64,000 bases of DNA from Bremia lactucae (lineage: Eukaryota > Oomycota > Peronosporomycetes > Peronosporales > Peronosporaceae), in the NCBI RefSeq assembly GCF_004359215.1, contig NC_090622.1, positions 1,968,274 to 2,032,273 on the forward strand. The letters run 5' to 3'. Below are positions 32,750 through 42,782 of the stretch, in pieces. The translations under genes and the position numbers were made by a program. The stretch's first letter is position 1. The number at the start of each line of letters is the position of its first letter. Under the pieces are notes generated by a model, which made no database searches, was not told where the DNA came from, and saw nothing but the letters and a program-made list of their open reading frames with translations.

Positions 32750-33680
32750 GAGCGGAACGATAGACCTCTCGTTAGGAACAGCAGAGGACGCGGATTCGAC
32801 GCTGTTGCAAAATTGCAATGGCGAGGCGGATCATCAATTAACGGTCGGAGTCAGTTGGTGCGGAGCGTTCTACGGATCCAGCAACGTCAAAAGAATATGC
32901 AGGCTGTTTGACGGAAGTTGCTCCTCACACACAAATCTTAAGTGTTTCCCCCAGGTGATGGATGAGGCAACCTCATCACCTTGAAAATTATAGTGGCAAA
33001 TAAATTGCTACTAAAGTCCATAGTCGATTGTGAGGCGTCGAATAATTTTATTCGACGCAAATAATTAAAAGATCGCAGACTCAAATTTATTGAGCGCGAT
33101 TTACTCCAACGAAGATGACAGTGCGCCTAGCACTGTTAAATGCATGTCTATAAGAGACAGTACGAAAATCCTTGATCGACTGGAGAGTAGATGGTAGAGG
33201 ATATCGCTGTGTTTGCGCAACCACAGCTAGCAGCAATTGGGGCGCATGCTTCCCAAATAAAAGTTGAGGGAATAAGTCCCCAAGAACCTGCGGGAACAAG
33301 TCCTTAGAAACCTGTTGTCAAAGGTTCTCAGGCAACTCTAAAAATAAGTTCCAAATAGGAAGCAGAGACATTAAATGTCAAAGTAAACAACGCTCAAGCG
33401 TAGGCGCTTATGCACTAGATCTGATGCGCAGCGCCTCCGAAGTTAAGCTCGGATATAACTCAATTACCAACGTTATAACCAAAACGGTTCTTGCGTGATC
33501 TGCGTAGTGGCAAAGTCAAGCAGATCTGAGTACTTGTCACAGATGACAACTACGTCGCCGATATTCGGTCGGCAGTAGTAATTTCCTGAGAACGGACGGG
33601 TTCTCAGCAGCTCATCGATGGCCGAAAGTGCCCTCGATGAGTAGACTCGGATGAATAGTTTGACGTCCCAATTCCGGGAT
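32750..33680 (+). pseudogene. Protease and protease-RT linker (broken)
   Basis: The active-site region reads SIVDCEASNNFIR (about 33017-33055), so the usual D-C/S-G-A has E for G. The stretch GCGTCGAATAA/TTATTCGACGC (33035-33058) forms an 11-bp stem inside this codon run. The flap and second strand are not recognisable; multiple stops follow. Confidence 0.6.
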
Positions 33681-33689
33681 TCTTTGAAG

Positions 33690-34385
33690 ACAAATCCTTC
33701 ATATAAGGATTTAATAGAATTTAAGGATGTCTTCCCTGAATTAGTATCGTGTGAGTTGCTTAAAGATAAAGACACTCGATACAAAATCGACCTGATTCCA
33801 GCTTCGAATACTGTGTCATGAAGCAGTGGCCATCGCCTCGTGAACAAGTAGTAGCAATCGACCAATTCTATATCAATCGTTTGGCAGCAGGCCATGGGAC
33901 GATCATCAACCTTTTCACATAGCTCTCCGACCTTCTGTGTATAAAGCAACAGTAGGTGGCTCATTGTGCATGCGTTCGATAAATTGAAAGCTGCAATGGT
34001 ACTGGCTCAAACGCTGATACCACGAAAAGATGTCTTGTTGAATTCCATGGGAAAGTCAACTATCTCTTTCGCGTTGAATTTGAAGGATGGCTACTATCAG
34101 GTACTCATGAGAGAGTCCGATGTAGCCAAAACGGCAGTAAGCACCCCAAGCGGTATGCTTTGGGAGTGGCTTGTGATGCCCCAAGGTTTGAAAAATGCAC
34201 CAGCGACATTCAACCGAGTGGTGGCTCACGTGATACTTCAGCACTGTGCCTACACGCCCCATTACTTTGACGATGTATTCGTGCATAGTAGAGACGAGGA
34301 CGGGCTGAGCGCAATAGAGTCGCACAAGCGTCATTAAGATGCTGTGTTGCAGACTTTAATGGACGCCAAATTGTATGTCAACTCC
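33690..34385 (+). pseudogene. Reverse transcriptase, C lineage (broken)
   Basis: 33690-33850 encodes the N-terminal EFKDVFPELVSCELLKDKDT and YKIDLIP. Frame 33966-34337 (123 codons) holds KAAMVLAQTLIPRKDVL, DGYYQVLMRESDVAKTAVST, MPQGLKNAPATFNRV and the catalytic HYFDDVFVHSR. The F-S-x-x-D-L motif of the palm is mutated to FALNLKDG. Stops at 33830-33930 and after 34337 break the frame. Confidence 0.8.
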
Positions 34386-34499
34386 CAAACTGCGTCATAC
34401 TGGTCCACGATATACCTGTGCTGGGTTGCATCGTAGGTACACATGGCGTACGAGCAAACCCAGATAAGGTAAAATCAGTGAAGGAATAGCCAATCCCAC

Positions 34500-34965
34500 G
34501 GCAAGAAGATGCGTTCACATCAGTGAAGCAGTCTCTTGTGAAGGCACCAATCTTGGCATCGCCAGACGCGGGTAAGCCCTTAAGCGTCGTCTGCGATTCA
34601 AGTAATTTTGCAATCGCCAGCGCGCTCATGCAGAAGGACGGCGTGGACCGTGTCATCTCTTATCAAATCCGGTTTTTAAAAGCCACGGAACTGAATTACC
34701 CCGTGCATGACAACGAAAGCTAATTTCAATAAAGTATGCTCTTGTCAAGTTTCGTGTGCACCTATTGGGCACCGAACCATTTGTGGTTTATACGGATCAC
34801 GCATCACTGCGGACCGCAATAAATTCGCCTAGAATGGCAAGATGGCTCACATTCTTCTCTAAATTTATTCAAAGTTGAATATAAGTCGGGTAAGTCGAAT
34901 GTCTTGGCTGACGCTTTATCGCGCAGACCAGACTTCGAGGTTAGACACCAGAAAAGTGTGTCTAG
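34500..34965 (+). pseudogene. RNase H, C lineage (broken)
   Basis: Frame 34523-34723 encodes QSLVKAPILASPDAGKPLSV, VVCDSSNFAIASALM and LNYPVHDNES. Then a stop, and in another frame the VVYTDHASLRTAI and VLADALSRRPDFE segments (about 34780-34935). It joins the middle of the integrase at about 35030, so the integrase N-terminus is deleted. Confidence 0.75.
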
Positions 34966-35029
34966 TGCGAAAGCACAATCTCAGCCGTCAACGTTGGCAG
35001 CCATGATTGGCATGCCGCCCGATTAACAG

Positions 35030-35760
35030 AATCGGACGGGGCTAGTCGTCTTTGTAGACAAACTGAGCAAAATGGTACATTTAGCACCATGTAAAACATC
35101 GATCACAGGCAAGGATGCAGCTCTCTTGTTCCTAGACCATGTTTAGATGCCCGGGATCATAGTATAGGGCCAAAATCCACGTTTTACGTCTGGGTTTTGG
35201 CGACATGTGTTGGAACTGCTAGGTAGCAAGCTCCAGATGTCGACCGCAGATCATCCCCAGACCAATGGCCAAACTGAACGTGCCAATCGGGTCGTGGCGG
35301 ATGTCTTACGCACTATAGCAACTCCCAAAGAGTGGAGCAAGCAATTGCCCTTTGTGGAGTATGCTATAAATAACAATGTCCACGCCAGTACGGGTGAGAC
35401 ACCGTTTTATATTAACGAACTGCGCCATCCTCGGACGCCAGTCTCGTTTGTGCGCAGCCCGAGTCTTAGTAGGGGAGGGCCCCTCACTATGCTCGGTGCA
35501 AAAGAGGGACATAGTTTCGTCAATATGACGATGGTTCGCGAGGGTATCATGTCAAAGACTAAAACTTGCCCTAGTGACCCTGCCAGTTTAGCAGTGGTCA
35601 ATAAAACTACGCCTTATGACCGACCTCTTGGCGGTATCATAGGCGAGTTTGATGCTAAAAGCGTGAGCGAGGCTCAACGCTTTGTGGATGAGCGATTAGC
35701 CACCACACGTGAAAAAAAAGTCCGTGAGGCAAGCGCTTAGGACAAGCAAAAAGAATTTGT
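35030..35760 (+). pseudogene. Integrase core, C lineage, N-terminally deleted
   Basis: Begins TGLVVFVDKLSKMVHLA without the zinc-binding region or the first catalytic D. The second D is mutated or lost (GQNPRFTSGFW in place of SDRDPRFTS). The frame 35207-35740 keeps STADHPQTNGQTERANRV with the catalytic E and NNVHASTGETPFYINEL. It cannot be active. Confidence 0.78.
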
Positions 35761-35876
35761 GGACCGAAATGGTCGCAAAAATAATGAACGCTTTGGAGTA
35801 AGTAACAAAGTACTATTAAGTACTGCTATCCTTACCTAATAATGCAATTTCTGTACTACCTGAAGGTACTACAAAG

Positions 35877-36614
35877 TTGTTGCCGCGTTACATTGGGCCC
35901 TTTAAGGTGGTTGAAGAGGTTGGAGACTTAAATTATAGGCTCACCCTTCCCCCGTATATGAAGACGCACCCCGTATTTTACGTGGGTCGTCTGAAACGGT
36001 ATGTAGACCCAAATGAGGTCACATATCCCCATCTGGCTAAGGAGACCGATGGTGACGCCGACTGTGAGTCGAGCGTCGTTCGGGTGAGGGGGACGGTGAA
36101 GGCGAAAAGCTATCAGACCGATTCCTCCCTCCACGAACAGGACTTGGAGAGCGAGGGACATCACGCGAGTAACGCGGATCCCTCAGCATTATCCGTTCGA
36201 AAAGGTCCAAGCGAGTCTTCAGGCGTTCATAACCCTGGCGAGCCTTCGCTCGGACATCAACAAGATCCGAGGTCAGTCGCGAGGCTTGACCCTCGAGATC
36301 CGCAATACGTCGTTCAGCAGCGTTTAACACCTGTGACTGAACGGACGAAGGTAAGGCAGCCACGAGTAGTTGGGCGAGATCGCCACTCCTGACGGGCGCC
36401 GCCTGCACTGATGGCTGCGGGTGGAAATCAACGCTTCCTTGTTGGAAGGTTGCTTGACCACCGCTCCGTGATGCAAGGGTATCAGATTCTCGTCCAATGG
36501 AAAGGTTTCCCGAAGGGTTTTGACTCTTGGGAACCGATCGATACCCTACGTATTGATGTGCCCGGCTTGGTGGCTGCCTATGAAAAGGAGGACCAGCTAA
36601 GGCCTCTTCGCTAG
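35877..36614 (+). pseudogene. Integrase GPY/F module and chromodomain, C lineage
   Basis: Frame 35877-36392 encodes LPRYIGPFKVVEEVGDLNY and THPVFYVGRLKRYVDP, then a long hydrophilic hinge. Frame 36411-36614 encodes the chromodomain RFLVGRLLDHRSV, QILVQWKGFPKGFDSWEP. A stop and frameshift (36392-36410) separate the two. The hinge and chromodomain are covered on the other strand by the antisense ORF. Confidence 0.82.
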
Positions 36615-36982
36615 TCTCAAATGGAATAGCAGAAGTAGCGTTGTGAGAAGATACAGGGGGTACAGTATTGCCCATGATTTCTTTTACACTCAAGCGGGCG
36701 AAATTATTTCGCTGCGACCGCTATTTCATAGCATCGGAATGCGGATATATGCGACGCAGAAATTCCGCCTCGTATTGGTCGGGCGTTTCATTGGAGCGCA
36801 ACACAGTTAAGTTTGAGAAAATACGCCCAAGCGATTTTCCCTGAGCCCTCCATGATTAAAATCGCCATAATAACTATGTGCGTCTGCAAGAGCGCGCTGT
36901 AGGAGCGACGCTCTTGGCCCGTTTAAACGAGGCCATTTAGATGGATGGGGCATCAATGATATTCCACCCGTCACATAGCCAC

Positions 36983-38150
36983 GTTAAAACGACTGGCTTG
37001 TGACACCGACTGAGCACGTTCACGTGTCGTCGGCGGAGCTTTAGGCTCCGAATCCTATATGTCTTCACCATTATCGATTATGGTCTGAGCATAAGGCGTT
37101 GTGGTTATACCCAACGGAGAAGCGGCTGCGCCTTTATGGGCAGCGCTCTCATTACCTGTCGCTGCGCTTTCCAGCGCAGACGATGGGACAGCATTCGTAA
37201 ATGATGCTGTCTCCATGTTGTGAGCCATGAGAGAAGTTTGGATGGGCAATAATGCCGCATCATCACTCCTCATGAGCTCGTTGTCCGCATCACTACTATG
37301 AGGTGACGGCAACGGTGTCGACTCATTGTAGTCGACAATGAGCGACGGATCAACATCCTCACTGTTAAAGTGGGATGGATCCTTTAGCCCTGTTAACGCG
37401 ACAGCCGCAGTGGCTGTCTGCGTTCCGACTAAGGCATTNNNNNNNNNNNNNNNNNNNNNNNNNNNNNNNNNNNNNNNNNNNNNNNNNNNNNNNNNNNNNN
37501 NNNNNNNNNNNNNNNNNNNNNNNNNNNNNNNNNNNNNNNNNNNNNNNNNNNNNNNNNNNNNNNNNNNNNNNNNNNNNNNNNNNNNNNNNNNNNNNNNNNN
37601 NNNNNNNNNNNNNNNNNNNNNNNNNNNNNNNNNNNNNNNNNNNNNNNNNNNNNNNNNNNNNNNNNNNNNNNNNNNNNNNNNNNNNNNNNNNCGTTCTAAA
37701 CGACTGGCTTGTGACACCGACTGAGCACGTTCACGTGTCGTCGGCGGAGCTTTAGGCTCCGAATCCTCTATGTCAGAACCATTATGAATTATGGTCTGAG
37801 CATAAGGCGTTGTGGTTATACCCAACGGAGAAGCAGCTGCGCCTTTATGGGCAGCGCTCTCATTACCTGTCGCTGCACTTTCCAGCGCAGACGATGGGAC
37901 AGCATTCGTAAATGATGCTGTCTCCATGTTGTGAGCCATGAGAGAAGTTTGGATGAGCAATAATGCCGCATCATCACTCCTCGTAAGCTCGTTGTCCGCA
38001 TCACTACTATGAGGTGACGGCAACGGTGTCGACTCATTGTAGTCGACAATGAGCGACGGATCAGCATCCTCACTGTTAAAGTGGGACGGATCCTTTAGCC
38101 CCGTTAACGCGACAGCAGCAGTAGCTGTCGACGTTTCGTCTAGCGCATTG
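36983..38150. repeat. Direct repeat of about 455 bp flanking an assembly gap
   Basis: 36983-37438 and 37694-38150 are the same sequence at an offset of 711 bp with a few substitutions (for example GAAGCGGCTGCG against GAAGCAGCTGCG). The gap between them is 253 N. It may be a true tandem duplication within the antisense ORF or two haplotypes placed in tandem. Confidence 0.9.
37439..37691. other. Assembly gap (253 N)
   Basis: A run of N. Frames drawn across it are not real continuous proteins. Confidence 0.99.
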
Positions 38151-38365
38151 GACGCGGCCGGCGAATAAATGCGGCGCGTGCGCTTAGTGCGAGGTTGAGT
38201 GGGCGTCTTCGCAGACGACCCACCAGCATTGTCCCTTTTAGATGGCATCTTTGGCGCCTTGTATGGAAACACAGGTCGCTAGAGCGATCGAGTGAACTAG
38301 CGGCGCGTAAAGCTGCTCGCAGGACATCTCTCCTCTTTGACGAATTTAAAAATGTAAATTCATTC

Positions 38366-38380
38366 TTAAAGAGGGGGATG
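38366..38380 (+). other. Polypurine tract
   Basis: TTAAAGAGGGGGATG immediately left of the LTR, marking the LTR as the 3' LTR of a plus-strand element. Confidence 0.75.
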
Positions 38381-38381
38381 G

Positions 38382-38843
38382 CGTAACGGGCTAAAGTTGC
38401 CCTAATGTTACACAGTCCCGGTTAAGTACATTTGGTGTACTTAAGGGGATGGTTAATTACTAAATAATAGTAATTAGACCCAACACTCGGGTGTGGTGCA
38501 CATTTGAGACCAACCCTTGTGGATGTGATGCACATGGGTGCATTCACATTAGGAGGGATGACGGCTAGCGTCATCAGTTACGCGAGGTATCTATAAAGAT
38601 ACGCTCGCAATACATATTAAGCGTTATCTATAGATATGACGTTTTGATTGGTAAAATAGGTATTTATATTTAATGCGATTATATATAAATCAGTCTGAAA
38701 ACTACTTTCTACTTGGTAAGTGCGCACAAGGAGCCGGATATTACCGCTCATGTACTTAGTGCGTTGGGTGTGGTTGCTAAGCTAGGGTGTGTGTCTAAGT
38801 AGAGCGTAGACGCATTACGACGTGCCCGCCTACGTCACGTATC
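38382..38843 (+). repeat. 3' LTR, family D
   Basis: Starts CGTAACGGGCTAAAG (first T mutated) and ends GCCCGCCTACG. It aligns with the D LTR at 45264-45795 but lacks about 70 bp (the GACGCGCCTACCACAAC block). It is joined directly to E-type internal sequence on the right. Confidence 0.82.
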
Positions 38844-38849
38844 AAAGGG

Positions 38850-39680
38850 ATATTGCACCCTTGAGGTCCTGGCGAACCGCCAACAGTGTCACCACTGACA
38901 CTCAGTATGATGCCACCTCGGCCGACCATACTCGGTGGACTTAGAGGTGCCATTCCACGTATCTCAGAGATATTGATTGCACCCTTGATGATTCTGCCTT
39001 AGGCCAACAATGCTTTCGCTATTCAGTGAATCGTTATTACAACGAGTATCAGTCGACGGAGTACGTGACGTTCCACTTCTTTCTACTGAGTCGGGCTCAG
39101 AATTAATGTTTCCATCATTGGAGTTTAATAACTCAGATATTCCATGTCAAAAACACTGACGGACTCATTAAATGATTTGCGCCAATAGCGCTTTTGTTGC
39201 CTTGCAAAGGTGGGTCATGACTCTACAAAGCTTTGCTAGGAACATTGCGCGTGGCGCCTAAAGTCTCAGACCTCCAATCGATCCATGGCTCATGGTGTTT
39301 TAACCAGGCCATACCATGGATGAGATCATATCTTGAATCCAAATCAAGGACGAGACAGCGTTCCATACTGTCAAAGTCCAGAACTTTATACCTACGTTTA
39401 ATGGAATTTTGGGATCAGTGACACGAGTCCCAGTCGCTAAGCGAACAATTATTGTATCACATTCATGCGCTTCAAGTGCTTCAACATATTGCTGACTTCC
39501 TTCAAGGGAAAGGCGTCGAGCATAATTGCAAGACGCTCAATTAAATTTGACCACGGCTTATCAAAACCCTTTACAGTCGCTTGAGGACTAGCAAGCCAAG
39601 CTTGTACTCTCGCCCCGTGCCATTAAGCACCTAGCTAATTGGGGCTAGGCTCTGGTTATTCTCACCTCGTAGAGGTTCAA
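38850..39680 (-). pseudogene. Protease and linker, family E (broken)
   Basis: Aligns with 57735-58660. The region 39430-39240 corresponds to YDLILGMAWL and DWRSKTLGAT of that copy. It includes one and a half units of the linker repeat (38880-38990) with the hairpin AGTGTCA/TGACACT. Stops occur in all frames. Confidence 0.65.
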
Positions 39681-40620
39681 CAGAGCCTAGGTCTTTCCCA
39701 GTAGGGCGCCTCGCACCTATTGGGTATCGACGTTTTCTCGCACCGTACCAGTTCTCTGGTATAGGTCGGAGTTGGAGCTCTTTCGAGCTTTACGCGAACT
39801 TTGAAGAGGGCAGGCAGCGTAAATGCTTCGTGCTTCCGCACGTGGAACATCTACGGATGGTCTTATGCTGTTCCACAGCTTAAAGAGCCTCTTCTCCTTC
39901 CTCAACAAGGATTAAATCAATTGGTTCCCCTCATTCAGACGGAACCCATGTGCTCGAAGAGCTTGTTCGGTTAACAGGCGGGCTAACGCGAGCAGCCTTA
40001 AAGTCGAACTCAGCCTGTAGGGCTATGGCAACTGCCTCGTCGAAAGTAACAGGTTGAGATCGGAACAATTTCGTCCCATTGAGTCCCCCCATAAAGATCG
40101 CTACAACCATTGCTTTTTGCACCGAGTCTTGATGCATAGATGCAATGAGAGTTCTTAACTCCTGGACAAAATCCTCTAGGGTTCGTTCACCCTGTCGAGT
40201 CGCTATGAACCGTGCTCGCATGCGAAAAGCCCGATCAGGCGGTGCAAACGTGCTCTTCTATATGCTTTCATCGAAGCCCATGAGGGAATAGCGTCGTTCA
40301 TGGACGTGCTGCACGTAAATGCTCACTCCATGGCTCTACCTCCAGATTTGGAAATGGTCATACACCTTTTGTCGTTCTGTTAAGATTAAGGCGGAATCAA
40401 TGGACATCTGCATCTATCTCATCGAAAAGCGAGATTTTCGCCCTCTTTACCCTCAAATGTCTTTACATTAACAACAAGAGGGCGAGCCTTCGGCTTATAA
40501 TCAGGCACAGAGATGTACCGGGTTGGCATAGATGCCGAAGGTGATCTTGTACCTGGCCGATCTCAGAGAGGATTCATATCGCATGAAGGCTTCAAGCCTT
40601 GCATGCAGAACCTCTGGTCC
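39680..40620 (-). pseudogene. Gag, family E (broken)
   Basis: Frame 40221-39931 (96 codons) encodes RARFIATRQGERTLEDFVQE, VAIFMGGLNGTKLFRSQPVT and FDEAVAIALQAEFDFKAAR, the capsid C-terminal domain. The N-terminal part continues to 40620 ([11 protein letters not shown] region) with frameshifts. A remnant of the basic/zinc-knuckle region lies at 39908-39717. Confidence 0.75.
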
Positions 40621-40621
40621 T

Positions 40622-40873
40622 AGAAAGGCACTTAATGCTTGAAAATTAAAAGGGAACTGCAGTTTATTTATGTATTTTTTTGTAAACCTAACCCTAGCTA
40701 ATTTAAAAATAGATTTCGGCCGCCAGATTTATATCTGGCGGCGACCACATTTGTTACCCATAACAAATGGGATTTAAGTAACTAACTATTTTTGAATAGG
40801 ATAAAAGGGTATTTTATTCATAAAGTAAACGTGTCACAACAACGGTTCTCCAACCGATGTGTGCCTCATTACA
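40622..40873 (-). repeat. LTR E, left part missing
   Basis: Contains the perfect hairpin GCCGCCAGAT/ATCTGGCGGC (40719-40742) and ends CCGATGTGTGCCTCATTACA. It marks the border between retroelement DNA and the host gene island. Confidence 0.85.
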
Positions 40874-41731
40874 GTTCACATATGACTGATTGTTTGTTCT
40901 CGTCTGATTATAGCTGCTATTTTAGAAAGTTATGCACTTTTGTGCAGCATCTTCCAAATGCTTTTTGACCTGCACTATTCTGATTTGTCTATCGGTATTT
41001 TTTAATTTTGTCTCACGCACCTAAACCATATTTCTTTAAGCTGCATACCAATTAGGTCTTCGACGTTTTCAAGTTTTAGTGCCAAGCTGGCTGAGACCTC
41101 CAACTCTTCATCCTTTAGTTGCATCAACTAACAAGGCAGCGAGCAATACCAATATTTTCAGTTTGCTCCGTCGCTGGCTATAAAAAAGTCGATACCCAAG
41201 CCGGTTCAAAAGGCTCTTAATTCATCAAATCAAAGCGATACGACAGATTGGAGGCATGACAGTAGAAATAGAATTCAGATGCACACACTTCAGTGCAGAC
41301 GAGACCTGTTACTTTTCGCAAGTAGCATGTATGGCTTCAGGAATTCATGACCAAACTTCCCTTGAATTGCACCAAATTTATCAGCCCTCTCTAAATAATA
41401 TATTGTCGCATTTGACGTTTTGACCGCATACCTTTGAATGGGGCATTCTTGTCAAACGTAAATATCTGACAATTTTGCTTAAAGAAAACAAAGCTTGGAC
41501 CCTATGCGCATGCGATATTTTGTCGCCTCAAGATTAAGATCAGGGTGCATTGTTTGAACCTGGAGACCCCCAGCCCTAAGAAATTAAGCTTTATCTTCTC
41601 AACAACAATGCGGGAAGTTCCCAAATTTTATATCGAACTTTCTCGTCTTAGCTCCTAGGAAGTCGGTTCGAATAACATGTGATTAACGAAAAAAGACCCG
41701 GATCAGCCCTCCCTACCACACGATAAGCATT
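40874..41731. other. Upstream region of the secreted-protein gene
   Basis: No gene or repeat recognised; no retroelement similarity. It probably holds the regulatory sequence of the next gene. Confidence 0.5.
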
Positions 41732-41745
41732 TCATTCTCCAATTT
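41732..41745 (+). promoter_or_regulatory. Oomycete core promoter (Inr plus flanking promoter region)
   Basis: TCATTCTCCAATTT matches the oomycete consensus TCATTYYNCAWTTT at every position (the usual GC before it is TT here). Transcription would start at about 41733, giving a leader of about 30 nt before the ATG at 41763, typical for oomycetes. Confidence 0.85.
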
Positions 41746-41762
41746 ACCAAGCACTTGCGATA

Positions 41763-42563
41763 ATGGTCCTCAAGTCGCTCTTTGTGTTCGCGACTAGCGC
41801 CTCCCTCGCCCTGGCGCAAGGAAGCGGTAGCAACAATCTCGCAATGGCCGTCGGCACGAACGGTGACACGGTCCAAGCGACTGGAGGCACGACGGTCTTC
41901 ATGGATACCGAATACAACCCGAACAAGTGTGTGTTACAATTTCTCAGCCTCGAATGCGACGACAATTGCGCGAATCTCAACGGCTATGAGCTCGAGTGCG
42001 TATCGCAAGGACGGCAGAATGGGAAGGAGAAGAAGCTATGCCAGTGCAAACCTGACGAAGCCGAAATGTGCCAAAATTCTGTCAGCTCGAACGTCACGTC
42101 GGGCACAGTGGCGCAGTTTGGCGAGTGCAGTAACGAAAACCAGTGCGCTGATGTGTATGGGTACATTACTACTTCGACGGAGGGAGGGCCTATCTGTGCC
42201 GAAAAGATTCATTGCGTGCAAGAAGTCAACACGACCGCCACGCAACCCGCTTCCATTTGTCACACGTGCATGTCGTGCATTGCTCAGAACGATGCGGCGG
42301 AGAATCAGCTGGCGAATGTCAAGCGCTTTAATTGCTCGGCCATTTGTCCTCAAGAGATTCTGGAGACAGTGGCCGAGCGCAACGCGGCCGGTGTGGGCAT
42401 TGCCGACTCGTACTCGCTGACGTCCTCAGATTCAGGCTCTGTTGAACCGGATCAGCCGTCCAAGAGCGACACTGATGCCGACCAGACAACCAGCGCCGCT
42501 TCTCCTGTAGCTTTTGCATTCACTGTCGCGGGTGTTGCTATTGTTGTCGCTTTGATAAATTAA
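41763..42563 (+). CDS. Secreted cysteine-rich protein, probably GPI-anchored
   Basis: The 266-residue product starts with a signal peptide (residues 1-18, cleavage after SLALA). It has 16 cysteines between residues 56 and 195, an even number that suggests disulfide pairing, with CxC, CxxCxxC (166-172) and CxxxC patterns. N-glycosylation sequons are at N110, N156 and N190. Residues 213-247 form a Ser/Asp/Thr-rich stalk, and 248-266 are a hydrophobic tail without a basic end, as in GPI signals. The likely place is the cell surface. I do not recognise a named family and see no RXLR or LFLAK motif, so an effector call is not supported. The start is fixed by the core promoter 18-31 bp upstream. 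The gene has no intron, and its codon use is clean compared with the decayed DNA around it. It is convergent with the next gene. Confidence 0.9.
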   Translation: MVLKSLFVFATSASLALAQGSGSNNLAMAVGTNGDTVQATGGTTVFMDTEYNPNKCVLQFLSLECDDNCANLNGYELECVSQGRQNGKEKKLCQCKPDEAEMCQNSVSSNVTSGTVAQFGECSNENQCADVYGYITTSTEGGPICAEKIHCVQEVNTTATQPASICHTCMSCIAQNDAAENQLANVKRFNCSAICPQEILETVAERNAAGVGIADSYSLTSSDSGSVEPDQPSKSDTDADQTTSAASPVAFAFTVAGVAIVVALIN

Positions 42564-42687
42564 GGCCGGATTCACTTTTGTATTAATTTTAACAATTCAA
42601 CGCTTTTGCGGCCTTCCAATTTTTATTGGACTCGTTTTAGAATAGTTGGCTTCAGTCTACATGGTATTTGTCATGAGGGATCGTCGT

Positions 42688-42700
42688 AATAAAGAATAAA
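42688..42700 (+). terminator. Possible poly(A) signals
   Basis: Two AATAAA hexamers (42688 and 42695) lie about 125-135 nt after the stop of the secreted-protein gene. This hexamer is not strict in oomycetes. Confidence 0.35.
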
Positions 42701-42782
42701 GTCAAGTCCGCGTTTACGGAAATTCAACACTTGCATATGTAAAAACGCTTCGAAATTGCGACATGTGAAATAGTAATGTATC

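Larger units (their letters stand above)
36037..38248 (-). pseudogene. Antisense ORF of the C lineage (AS-C)
   Basis: The first frame starts at ATG 38248 (MPSKRDNAGGSSAKTPTQ), about 120 bp from the polypurine tract. It has a basic KRTRRIYSP segment, then alternating Ala/Ser-rich and acidic stretches (DPSLIVDYNESTPLPSP). The gap and a duplicated module follow. After degenerate sequence (36700-37050) the frame 36693-36037 (218 codons) has a coiled coil (AERRIADLEGQASRLTSDL, RLKTRLDLFERIM) and an Arg/Ser/Pro-rich tail (SPSPSPSPERRSTHSRR). It runs opposite the hinge and chromodomain of pol. No known family. It probably corresponds to the antisense ORFs of the A and E elements. Confidence 0.6.
31166..38843 (+). 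mobile_element. B/C chromovirus, plus strand, with unlike LTRs
   Basis: LTR B, primer binding site, gag, protease, RT, RNase H, integrase, chromodomain, a region occupied by an antisense ORF, a polypurine tract and LTR D. The internal order is canonical. The 5' and 3' LTRs belong to different families, so either recombination has swapped an end or two elements are fused. A 253-base assembly gap lies at 37439-37691. Confidence 0.7.
38844..40873 (-). mobile_element. Family E remnant, minus strand: LTR, gag, protease
   Basis: From right to left: part of LTR E (40873-40622), gag (40620 to about 39680), protease (39680 to about 38950) and the linker repeat. The LTR is fused to gag by a deletion that removed the primer binding site and gag start. 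RT to integrase is absent. Confidence 0.75.

Noticed and set aside
33473..33964. 163-codon minus-strand frame
   Set aside because: It lies opposite the RT N-terminal region of the plus-strand element, has no counterpart in other copies and is not in the position of the conserved antisense ORF.
35306..35601. Minus-strand frames over the integrase core (for example 35512-35306)
   Set aside because: They are not in the conserved antisense position and have no matching frame in other copies.
37055..38248. A host gene encoding an Ala/Ser-rich protein of 405 residues
   Set aside because: The frame crosses an assembly gap and lies between the chromodomain and polypurine tract of an element, so it is the antisense ORF of that element.
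41782..42420. 212-codon frame overlapping the secreted-protein gene in another frame
   Set aside because: It is a shadow: composition is Arg/Ser-rich without domains, while the 41763 frame has signal peptide, paired cysteines and a correctly placed promoter.
41763..42563. RXLR or Crinkler effector
   Set aside because: No RXLR, dEER or LFLAK motif follows the signal peptide; the C-terminal hydrophobic tail indicates a membrane anchor.
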